From NCBI GenBank assembly GCA_003250395.1, contig QKGM01000038.1:1-64000 (forward strand): DNA of 64,000 nucleotides, in the 5' to 3' direction. The stretch comes from Bacteroidota bacterium. GTDB taxonomy: Bacteria > Bacteroidota > Bacteroidia > Bacteroidales > TTA-H9. Shown here piece after piece: positions 50,625 to 59,547 of this stretch; positions within the stretch are counted from its first letter, which is position 1; each line of letters begins with the position of its first letter. Both the position numbers and the translations under genes were made by a program. The notes under the pieces were generated by a model that was given only the letters and a program-made list of their open reading frames with translations, ran no database searches and was not told the origin of the DNA.

Positions 50625-51641
50625 TTATCCCCTGAACTCATTTCCCACTTTTCGGGCACGGGTTGGTTTATCGGGATTAATTCCTAGTGCAATCCCAATC
50701 TCAACCAAAAGATTCCATCCTGTACACAAGAATATATATGGGTTCATTTCTCCTGCAGATGGAACACGAATGGTAGTAAAAGGGGTCTCCCGGTCTGCAA
50801 TGGCTATCACGTTCAAACCCACACCTTTGATTAATACCTCCTGAAATTTTTCAATCTCTTCGTCCATGGGATCAATCACGAAAACAATATCCTGCTTCTC
50901 CATTACCTCTTCTATCCCATGTACTGCATAGGTACCCTCAAGATAGTCAGATTTCTTTCTGGTAATTTCATTGGTCTTGAGCGTAAGCTCCTCAGCGACC
51001 CCATCATTATACCCGGCAAAATATATTGTGGAAGCATTGGCTGCCAATTTTACGATCTCCCCGCTGATTGGCATGGTGAGAGCCTCTTCGAGAAGCCCGG
51101 GGAGGTGTGTCAGCTCGATCCCCATATCTATTCCTCTGATGTTCCAAAGAATTGATTCATAGAACAATGCCTGCTCAACAACGCTTTTAGTGGCAGCTAC
51201 AGCATTTTCCCAGCCACAGTTCAGAATGAAGGTTTTCTTGCATTCTTTTTCAAGAAGTGTGTTTTGGTTGGCTGAAAGGCCATATGGTTTTCCTTTTCCT
51301 GATGCAGCAAGGTCTTTCGCAAGCTCAATCACCTCTTTGGTCCTTCCGGAATTGGAGGCGCAAAACACGATCATCCTGGACAGATCGTACAGGGCCGACT
51401 GATTTGCCCCTTCTGTAAATACCGACAGATCAAGTCCCCATGTCAGGGCCTTACGGATGGAGTTCTTAGCTGGGAAAAGGCGACTGGAACCTTCTCCTGT
51501 TAAAAAGAGTTTGCCTGCTGTTTGCAGATCCAGCGCGATCACTCTGGTTTGCCTGGGGTTGAATTCTCTTACCACGTCGGGTGTTTGCATCATTTCCTGT
51601 ACCAGAGCATACCCCGCGTATTGAACATCTGTCAGATTCAT
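50625..51641 (-). CDS. SIS-domain sugar isomerase-like protein
   Basis: LTGEGSSRLFPAKN, FCASNSGRTKEVIELAKDL SIS motifs. Confidence 0.88.
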   Translation of the reverse strand: MNLTDVQYAGYALVQEMMQTPDVVREFNPRQTRVIALDLQTAGKLFLTGEGSSRLFPAKNSIRKALTWGLDLSVFTEGANQSALYDLSRMIVFCASNSGRTKEVIELAKDLAASGKGKPYGLSANQNTLLEKECKKTFILNCGWENAVAATKSVVEQALFYESILWNIRGIDMGIELTHLPGLLEEALTMPISGEIVKLAANASTIYFAGYNDGVAEELTLKTNEITRKKSDYLEGTYAVHGIEEVMEKQDIVFVIDPMDEEIEKFQEVLIKGVGLNVIAIADRETPFTTIRVPSAGEMNPYIFLCTGWNLLVEIGIALGINPDKPTRARKVGNEFRG

Positions 51642-51672
51642 TGAATTGTTTTTTGAACAGTTTTTATAACAC

Positions 51673-53886
51673 TTATGAATATTTACCTCGTCTTTTTAAT
51701 ACAGCCACTGTCTGCTTAAAAGCTTCTGTTTCTTTTCTAACCTGAATGATAAAGTTATTTTCATCTATCGTTCCCAGGGCAGCATCCATCTCAGCCTGGT
51801 TTCTGAAGGTGGTTTTGCGGAATGGGTTATTGTAATCCTTATTTCTTGAAATATAAACCTGATCCCTGACGAACTCCTGAAGAGTTATGGATTTATCGAG
51901 TAGCATATTCCACTGCGAGGGAGTTACTGATCCGTCTTTTGAAATTTCATTCAGAATTGCATAAGCGTGCCTTTGCTTATCGAGTTGATAAGTATCCCAC
52001 AGATTATCATAGCGCTTGTGTATATCGCTCCATGTGTTGAGCGTACCATTAATTATACCGGTTCTTAACGAATCGACATCTGTTTTTTTGGTGATTTGCC
52101 CCCCAAGATTAACCCACTCTTTTTGCCTTTCCCCGTTCAGTTCTTCAGCCATGTCGTGAAAAGTTTTCTCTGGATGCGAATGCATATAGTCAACAAGAGT
52201 CTGCATGGCATAGTGGCAAAGCATATCGTTATAAGCGTTGTATGCGTCTGCAGGTTTCAGTATCAGAATTTTTCTCCCGGAGTTTTCCATGTTTTCTCCG
52301 AATACTTCCATCTTGTCGATCTCTTCTTTGGGCCCAGCCAGTAGTTTCTTTCCCATCGAAACCCATTCAGAGTCATTAGTCTTCTTGTTACCATCAGGAT
52401 GTATCCTGTAGGCAGCTTTTGCTGTCCAGATTTCCAGAAGCCGGCGGGCATGAATAATCTCTTCAATGGTGTCGGGTGCAAGGTAGTTGAATTCAATATT
52501 TTGTGCCTTTCGAGCCCTTTTGTCACGGCTGATAAATTTCCAGGAATTGCGTGCCAGTGCATACATGTTGTACATCCACCAATAGGCGGGCATAATCTCA
52601 AGCCGATCCTTGTTCACATTATTATTTACAAGAGAGAAGGGTAACAAGATATCAAGCTCGGAAGGGTAGTCTGATTTTGATAAAAGGGTAAATGAAGCAA
52701 AACGACTCGAGTGTTTAAGACTGGTGCAAAGTCCGGGCCAGAATCCTCTGCCGGCTTGTATTTCATTGTCGTTGGCCCTGCTGTTGTGATTTGATCCTAT
52801 GGTTGCACCTGCTGCAATATTGCTTTGCCCCATCAGTACAGAAGCCACGAGGAATGAGTTGTTATGATGTTGTTCATGTGCCGGGAAGATAAGGTTGTTG
52901 AGCACTTCACAACATGAAATGGTTGAGTTGTCGCCCAGAAAGGAGTGAATCAGACGTGCTCCATATTTGAGGCTCGAATTATCCCCGAGTACAAACTTTA
53001 CAGCCTTGCAGCCATAGAATATATGGCAACCATATCCGATAATCCCGTTTACCAGTTCAACACCTTCTCCAATCTGTGTAGGTTCTTCCTCCGAAGAGTT
53101 GATCGTGAGATTTTTTAGTTTGTTGGCCCCCTTGATGTAACAATAATCCCCTGTCTTAACATCTTTCAGGATAAGCGAGTTTTTGATCACACAATGTTTC
53201 CCGATTGTGCCATAATAGCCACGCCTGTTATCAAATGCATGCTGGGTAATTGATTTAAGCCTGTTCTGAAGCGGTTTGTCATCAATGTATTTTGCCCAGA
53301 GGTATGCATCGGCCGAAATTATACCATCGAATGGGAGTACTTTCCTGCAGCCAGCCTCGTTCATCACCTCGAGCCAGGTACGTACCTCTTCGGGTTCTCC
53401 TTCTTTCAATATACCGTTACCAAACTTCGCATGGTCGGTGTTGTGCATTTCACGTATATTAAACAGGATGCATCTGTCGTCGATAATGTAGTGGGCCAGG
53501 TAGTTTACATTGTGTATGGCTACATCGTCACCAATATCGCAGGCAATTACCCTGCTGTTGGTTATACCGGTCGGAACCCGCAGGTCATGGTGCTGAAGGG
53601 TGACGCTTCTAAGCCTCCCAATTCTGACGAGCCCGAAAAACTGCGAATTCTTGATCTGGTTGGGCTCAAATTCATTGGTAACCAATAACTCATCCCAGCT
53701 ATCAGCAGTGTTGTCATTTTTTACGAGTTGGGCTATTTCATCTGAGTTCAGTTGCCGCCATCCACCTTTGGGTTTTCTGACCTGTTCGTTTCTAAGGTAG
53801 TTTTCATCTTTTCCCTTTGGGAGATATTCAGACGGTATAAAATTTTTACCAATATTCTCCCGGGGGATGATTGTTACTTTGTCCAT
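51673..53886 (-). CDS. DUF4954 family protein (left-handed beta-helix/hexapeptide region)
   Basis: 737 aa; HCVIKNSLILKDVKTGDYCYIKGANKLKNLTINSS..., followed by GSNHNSRANDNEIQAGRGFWPGLCTSLKHSSRFASFTLLSKSDYPSELDI. Confidence 0.85.
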   Translation of the reverse strand: MDKVTIIPRENIGKNFIPSEYLPKGKDENYLRNEQVRKPKGGWRQLNSDEIAQLVKNDNTADSWDELLVTNEFEPNQIKNSQFFGLVRIGRLRSVTLQHHDLRVPTGITNSRVIACDIGDDVAIHNVNYLAHYIIDDRCILFNIREMHNTDHAKFGNGILKEGEPEEVRTWLEVMNEAGCRKVLPFDGIISADAYLWAKYIDDKPLQNRLKSITQHAFDNRRGYYGTIGKHCVIKNSLILKDVKTGDYCYIKGANKLKNLTINSSEEEPTQIGEGVELVNGIIGYGCHIFYGCKAVKFVLGDNSSLKYGARLIHSFLGDNSTISCCEVLNNLIFPAHEQHHNNSFLVASVLMGQSNIAAGATIGSNHNSRANDNEIQAGRGFWPGLCTSLKHSSRFASFTLLSKSDYPSELDILLPFSLVNNNVNKDRLEIMPAYWWMYNMYALARNSWKFISRDKRARKAQNIEFNYLAPDTIEEIIHARRLLEIWTAKAAYRIHPDGNKKTNDSEWVSMGKKLLAGPKEEIDKMEVFGENMENSGRKILILKPADAYNAYNDMLCHYAMQTLVDYMHSHPEKTFHDMAEELNGERQKEWVNLGGQITKKTDVDSLRTGIINGTLNTWSDIHKRYDNLWDTYQLDKQRHAYAILNEISKDGSVTPSQWNMLLDKSITLQEFVRDQVYISRNKDYNNPFRKTTFRNQAEMDAALGTIDENNFIIQVRKETEAFKQTVAVLKRRGKYS

Positions 53887-55272
53887 GGTTCTTAATGAAA
53901 TGTGTAGTGGCTTCTCCGGTTAACGGGTTGTAGTTTGTTTATCATGTCAGCTACCTGCATATTATCATAGATTGCTGTCATTTGCATGACCCTTTGTATT
54001 GTATGACAAAGCCGGCAGATAGGTTCCCGCCTGAAAACAGGGCCATTGAACTTTAAATTGCATCGGTTGGGAAATATGTCGGCCGGTTGCCATCAGTTTA
54101 GCTGGTAATAATAATTGTTTAATCAAAAGTAAGTGTTTTTTGGAAAAATTGCCTGAGATGATGAAAATATCCGGCAGACACCCCAGCAATCCCGTTGCCT
54201 TTGTTATAGATAGTCGATCTGTGTCATGATTGATTTTTTGTGATTTCATGGATGAGCCGATACCGGTTGTTGATTTCCGGTAATTAAAATGTTGTACTCT
54301 GGCAGGATTGGAACCCAACTGAGTCTCGGTCACCTGTATACCAGGTAATCAAAGTTAGGTACAATGAGTTGACAAATCATTTTGGTTTGACAAACCATGT
54401 TGAGTTACTACGTGTTGTTTGAAGGGTTACCGGCAGGTTGCAGGTTTACCTGTGTTTACTTTGAGTGGGCAGGAAGAATGCTGGTCCCGGCTCTCTTTTG
54501 AATGTGAATTCCTGCCCGCGAATGGGCTGTTGTATCATTTTCACATCATAATTATCCCTTCAATTACTGAAAGACATTTCCATTCGGTTTATACCCTGAC
54601 CTATACCCAGGTTATATTATCTCCGAAGCTTTTTCATAGTGATTTCGTTTTCCCTTCGTTTTAAAACAAAACCAGAACGAAAGTAGTTCGAACCCACTTC
54701 GAAGCGAGAACGAACCTACACTATCTATGGTGCATGTATATCAATGATTTAACATTTTGTGTTTTGTGGTAGAATATTGTGGATTTTTTGATGATTTTTT
54801 ACCCGGAATAGCGTTCAGATTCTGATTGAAGAGGCCATGCCTTCCATATACTTCAAAAATAGTTCCCGTGTTGGCGGCCAATGACCTTATCTGATTGATA
54901 TGGTGCTTATTCAATGAAGAATTGATCACATGTCGTTGAAGTTCGAAGCCCCGAACTGATGTATTACTCCTGATTAGAGTTATCTGCCTGGTTAAGTGCC
55001 GGAGCTGTAAATTCTGATAACCGTATTAGTAAACCTGATCGTTCTGGTCAATAACGACCGGATTACCTGCTGGTCGTATTATAGCTGTCAGGAAACGTGC
55101 TGTTTACGCTGAATAGATGTGGATGATTAAGCAGCAATAAAGTGCCGGATAGTTGGCTTGCCGGCCTGTAATAGGTTGACGATAAATAGCAGTTCATGCT
55201 TTTCAGGAAGATCGGGTGTGCCGGCTTAGTACCCGGAAAACTTAACGACCGAATTCGAAATCAGATATCAGT

Positions 55273-57804
55273 TTATTGATTCATGTTGAGTTTCATCATA
55301 AAAGGGAATTCCTGGTTATCAGGATTCATCAGGATTGCCTCCTGCATTTTCAACATGTAACCCTTTCGGTCGCCTTGCAGCATTAAACCGAGGGCATCAG
55401 TCATCAGTCGGTTCCCTTCGATGTAATGTTGCATAAGGGCAGGGTCGGGGATGTTGTAGAAAACCCTGTTGGTTGCTTCGCGGTTGTTGTTTATAAAAGA
55501 GAGGTTGGCCGGGAGATTGGCAGCGTCGAATGATCTGAGGCTGCAATATTCAGTGTAGGGCATGTCGTCGGTAAGAATATGATGCTGTTCACCGAATTTA
55601 TCAATTTCCGTTGCGTCGAGCACCAGGGTAGCTGCAAGAGCGTACGGGTTATTGTAGAACCAGATGTCGGGTTGCATGGCTTCCATCCTTTTGGCCCATT
55701 GCCTGAAGTCTATTTTACTGTCATCAGTAAAACCGAGTAATACTGCGTGATAATGCCCGAGCCATATAGTGCATTTGGGAAATACCGAACGAAATGTCTG
55801 GATGATTCCCTTAAAATCGGCCGGGAGAAGTTTGTGCAATGGCAGGTACTGCGAGACCATACCTCCTGTGTTCAGATGGCTTCGGCATAACTCAAAATAT
55901 TCCCGTGTGTATAGGCTTGCTGAACCCAGAATAGGGTGAGTAGGGTCGGTGGTTATGAGGTCGAAAGTCTTTGAGGAAGACTGAAGGTAATGACGGCCAT
56001 CACCACTATGGACTGTCAACCGTTGATCCTGTTCAATGCCGTGGTTAAGGTCACTGTAATAGTGGGCTGCCCCCTTGAGCCCGGCCACCAGTTCTACACA
56101 GTCGATGTGTTTTACTTCAGGGTGCGATGCCACTGCCGAGGTAGTTACACCAATACCAAATCCAACCACCAGCACATCGTTGCATTTCAGCCCTGCAAAG
56201 AAGGGGAGATGCCCTACCATTTTGACTACCTTGATAGCATCGTAAGTTGAACCAATAACCGCGCTGTTGTTAACATAAGTTGAGAGGACACGGCTTCCGT
56301 TTTTGTTCTCCCGGCCAACGACAAAGGTTCCTTCTGTTGATTCATTATAGTCGAGAATTTCTTTTGGAAATTTACTAAACGAAGGGGGAAGTATTTTTAC
56401 CTGAGGTATAAGTATCGTGATAAACAGGATTATCAGTGCCAATACTCCTGTGGTTATCCCGGCCGGTTTTTTTTGAAGGTTCATGCTTTGCAGGATGATA
56501 AAGGAAGTGATCAGTACGCTGACAGCGAAAATTAAAACGGCGCGGCCGGCCCCGGCCAGGGGGATCAGAACGAAAGCCGCCAGTAAGGGCCCTGCAACAC
56601 TTCCTGCCGTGTTGAAGAGCAAAACACGCCCGGTGCTATTCTTTATCGCGGTATAATTATTCGCGTGGGCTGTACAGGCTAACGGAAAGAGGAATCCTGA
56701 AGCCATGGTTACAGGGAAAATTACCAGCAGGGCCGACAGAAACGGTATCAGCAGGATGCGCACTGAATGGGTTTCGTGCAGGCTTTCAAACGGGAACATT
56801 ACGAGTGCCGGAAGGTTTGCGAGAATAACCAGCCCGACCAATATTGCAACTGCCATGAGCCAGGTAATTCTCAGCAGCATATTTGCGGGGTTGGTAATCT
56901 TGTTCCCGCGTCTGGCATAGAGCCAGCTTCCTGCAAACAGGCCCAGGATAACCATTGAAGCGATAAGGGAAAAGGTATATCCCGAGTTGGTCATATAGAT
57001 TCGGAATATTCGAAACCATACAACCTGAAGGCCAATGACAATGAATCCGCTGGCAAAGGCAGCCAGCAGGGCGATGAATTGGAGGTTAATGCTCGGGCTG
57101 CCCGTTTTTGAGCGTTTATCTTTTTTCGGTTTGGGTTTTCTCTCTTCAATCGGATTCGGTTCGGCTTGTACCTTATGCACCAGTGGTTTGTGAAAAAGAA
57201 AGAGAACGCTGAGTATGGCGTTGATGGCAACTGCCACCAGTACGGTGGCCGTTTGTCCTATATACCCCACGAGCCAGAAACCGGTGATCAGGCCTCCAAA
57301 AGTGCTCCCGATGGTTTCGAAAGCATAGATGTTCCCCATTCCACGTTGTAGTCGCTCGCTATTGTTTATATAACAACCGGCAATCAATGGAAGTGCACCT
57401 CCCATGAAGAAAGCAGGGATAAATAACAACAGCGCGGCTATTGTAAATACAGTAATCCTGGAAAATTCATCGGATAATCCTGCAGCAGGGAGAGAGGTGA
57501 ACAAAAGGGGTAACAGATGATTGATAAACCATATGCTCAGAAATCCTAAAATGGTTATGCTTCCAAATAAGACAGACAGAAGGCGTCGTGGATTAGACCG
57601 TTTTTCGGTATGGGTTCCCCAATACCATGCTCCTACACCAAAACCACCCATAAAAGCAACCAATACGAGTGTTGAAGCAGAGACAGTAGCCCCAACTACC
57701 ACCGACAGCATTCTGAACCAACTGACTTCAAAGATCAGGGATCCAAGGCCTGCCATAAACATGGTCAGGGGTAGCAGTATTAATTTTCTGTCGCTTTTGG
57801 GCAT
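55273..57804 (-). CDS. Fused MFS-type membrane / spermidine synthase-like protein
   Basis: N-terminal TM bundle, then DVLVVGFGIGVTTSAVASHPEVKHIDCVELVAGLKGAAHYY...VHSGDGRHYLQSSSKTFDLITTDPTHP. Start moved to MPKSDRKL because the aqpZ terminator lies inside the longer ORF. Confidence 0.88.
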   Translation of the reverse strand: MPKSDRKLILLPLTMFMAGLGSLIFEVSWFRMLSVVVGATVSASTLVLVAFMGGFGVGAWYWGTHTEKRSNPRRLLSVLFGSITILGFLSIWFINHLLPLLFTSLPAAGLSDEFSRITVFTIAALLLFIPAFFMGGALPLIAGCYINNSERLQRGMGNIYAFETIGSTFGGLITGFWLVGYIGQTATVLVAVAINAILSVLFLFHKPLVHKVQAEPNPIEERKPKPKKDKRSKTGSPSINLQFIALLAAFASGFIVIGLQVVWFRIFRIYMTNSGYTFSLIASMVILGLFAGSWLYARRGNKITNPANMLLRITWLMAVAILVGLVILANLPALVMFPFESLHETHSVRILLIPFLSALLVIFPVTMASGFLFPLACTAHANNYTAIKNSTGRVLLFNTAGSVAGPLLAAFVLIPLAGAGRAVLIFAVSVLITSFIILQSMNLQKKPAGITTGVLALIILFITILIPQVKILPPSFSKFPKEILDYNESTEGTFVVGRENKNGSRVLSTYVNNSAVIGSTYDAIKVVKMVGHLPFFAGLKCNDVLVVGFGIGVTTSAVASHPEVKHIDCVELVAGLKGAAHYYSDLNHGIEQDQRLTVHSGDGRHYLQSSSKTFDLITTDPTHPILGSASLYTREYFELCRSHLNTGGMVSQYLPLHKLLPADFKGIIQTFRSVFPKCTIWLGHYHAVLLGFTDDSKIDFRQWAKRMEAMQPDIWFYNNPYALAATLVLDATEIDKFGEQHHILTDDMPYTEYCSLRSFDAANLPANLSFINNNREATNRVFYNIPDPALMQHYIEGNRLMTDALGLMLQGDRKGYMLKMQEAILMNPDNQEFPFMMKLNMNQ

Positions 57805-57982
57805 GGCCTTATGGTATTTGACGTTGAGAAGTGAGAACCAATAGTTGGGGATTACAGAATGAGGGAGGTAATTAATCGCGTACCAGCCTCTTGTTTTGAC
57901 CCTGGGCAAAAATATGGAAAAATGTTGGTTCAGTCCGGTGAGGAGGCTTAAGGAATAGAGAGCCTTCAGGCGTGTATACAAT

Positions 57983-58012
57983 AAAACCCGGGCCATTGAC
58001 CCGGGTCTCAGA
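57983..58012 (-). terminator. Rho-independent terminator for aqpZ
   Basis: On the minus strand ACCCGGGtcaatggCCCGGGTTTTATT. Confidence 0.8.
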
Positions 58013-58046
58013 ACAACATGTTGATGGACTCTTTATAAATAAAGGA

Positions 58047-58730
58047 TTATTTTTCCGGTGACAGGTATTTATACACGATTCCGGCAAGAAGTGCCCCAAT
58101 AACTGGTGCAACCCAGAAAAGCCACAACTGACTGAGAGCCCAGTCGCCTACAAACAGAGCCTGACTGGTACTTCTGGCCGGGTTAACCGAAGTATTGGTA
58201 ACGGGAATACTGATAAGGTGTATTAATGTAAGGGTAAGTCCAATAGCCAGGCCTGCAAAGCCCTGCGGGGCTTTAGGATGTGTGGCTCCCAGTATTACGA
58301 TGAGGAAGATAAATGTCATGACAACTTCACTTACTAATGCAGATAACATGCCATATCCACCGGGAGAGTGCTCGCCATATCCATTTGCTGCAAAGTTTCC
58401 CAGTTCAAATCCCGTTTTACCCGAGGCAATCAGGTAGAGGATTCCTGCTCCTGCAATACCGCCAAGCAACTGAGCAATGATATAGGGTAACAGATCTTTC
58501 GCTGCAAACCGACCTCCCATCCATAACCCGATAGAAACAGCAGGATTGAGATGACAACCTGAAATATGGCCAATCGCATAAGCCATTGTTACCACCGTTA
58601 ATCCGAAGGCAATCGCTACGCCTACAAAACCAATCCCTAATTCGGGGAATCCGGCAGCCAGAACAGCACTTCCACAACCACCAAGAACCAGCCAAAGAGT
58701 TCCGATGAATTCAGCAATAAGTTTTTTCAT
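58047..58730 (-). CDS. aqpZ: Aquaporin Z
   Basis: Two NPA-type loops ([29 protein letters not shown]); [26 protein letters not shown]. Confidence 0.96.
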   Translation of the reverse strand: MKKLIAEFIGTLWLVLGGCGSAVLAAGFPELGIGFVGVAIAFGLTVVTMAYAIGHISGCHLNPAVSIGLWMGGRFAAKDLLPYIIAQLLGGIAGAGILYLIASGKTGFELGNFAANGYGEHSPGGYGMLSALVSEVVMTFIFLIVILGATHPKAPQGFAGLAIGLTLTLIHLISIPVTNTSVNPARSTSQALFVGDWALSQLWLFWVAPVIGALLAGIVYKYLSPEK

Positions 58731-58948
58731 GATTTAGATTTAGTTTATGATTTGTTAGATGGTTAACCGGTGAAAAGACAAATTGTTTTGAACCTTTTAA
58801 CCGGTACGTCTTATGGTACGCACAGACATCTGAGTCCAAAGTTAATATTTCTGTATAATAAACAGAATTTAATTATAAAATAACAGGTTGAGTTGAGATT
58901 TCTGCCCGATAGATTTATTCTATGTATAACCGAATATCTGCTTCCGGT

Positions 58949-59413
58949 TTATTTCTTCAGCTCTCTCTCATAGAGTTCAATCCACGCTTGTGGGGTCATA
59001 CGGGCAGCAAGGGCACCAACCAACTGGAAAGGAATTCTATCCGGTTTTTTAAACCGGATACAACTCTTCGAAATATCCGGTTTGCCTGGAAAATATTTAG
59101 GATATTCTGCCATGAACCATTCCCTGAGTTCGGGTAAGATATACATACCCATATGATATAAAGAGATGAAATTTTTTTGCGAAGCAATACTGATAAAGGG
59201 CAGGGGTAATCCGGGGTCGCAATGGTATCCTGGTGCGTAGAGCGAATGAGGGACAACCCACCCGATCATTCCGTAACTTATACATTCTGAGAATCCGTCA
59301 GGAAGGTTTTGGTTGATGACCTCACGCAGCAGTTTCATAGATTCCTGACGTTCAGCAGGAACCTGTTTAATATAATCATCAGGTGTTCGGATACCGGGGT
59401 TCATAGCTATCAA
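58949..59413 (-). CDS. DUF1801 domain-containing protein
   Basis: ECISYGMIGWVVPHSLYAPGYHCDPGLPLPFISIASQKNFISLYHMGMY. Confidence 0.88.
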   Translation of the reverse strand: MIAMNPGIRTPDDYIKQVPAERQESMKLLREVINQNLPDGFSECISYGMIGWVVPHSLYAPGYHCDPGLPLPFISIASQKNFISLYHMGMYILPELREWFMAEYPKYFPGKPDISKSCIRFKKPDRIPFQLVGALAARMTPQAWIELYERELKK

Positions 59414-59547
59414 AATTGAAATAAACGGTATAATAAAAGCGAAGATAAACCGAATCTGCTCATCTTGCAGGTTCTTTCTGCTTTTCCCCGTTTGAGATTT
59501 TGAAACCAGACCAATATCAGAATTAGAAAGATCGTTTATCAGGTATA

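Noticed and set aside
57805-57996. N-terminal extension of the spermidine synthase-like ORF
   Set aside because: It contains the aqpZ terminator and is not membrane-protein-like; the start at MPKSDRKL (57804) is more plausible.
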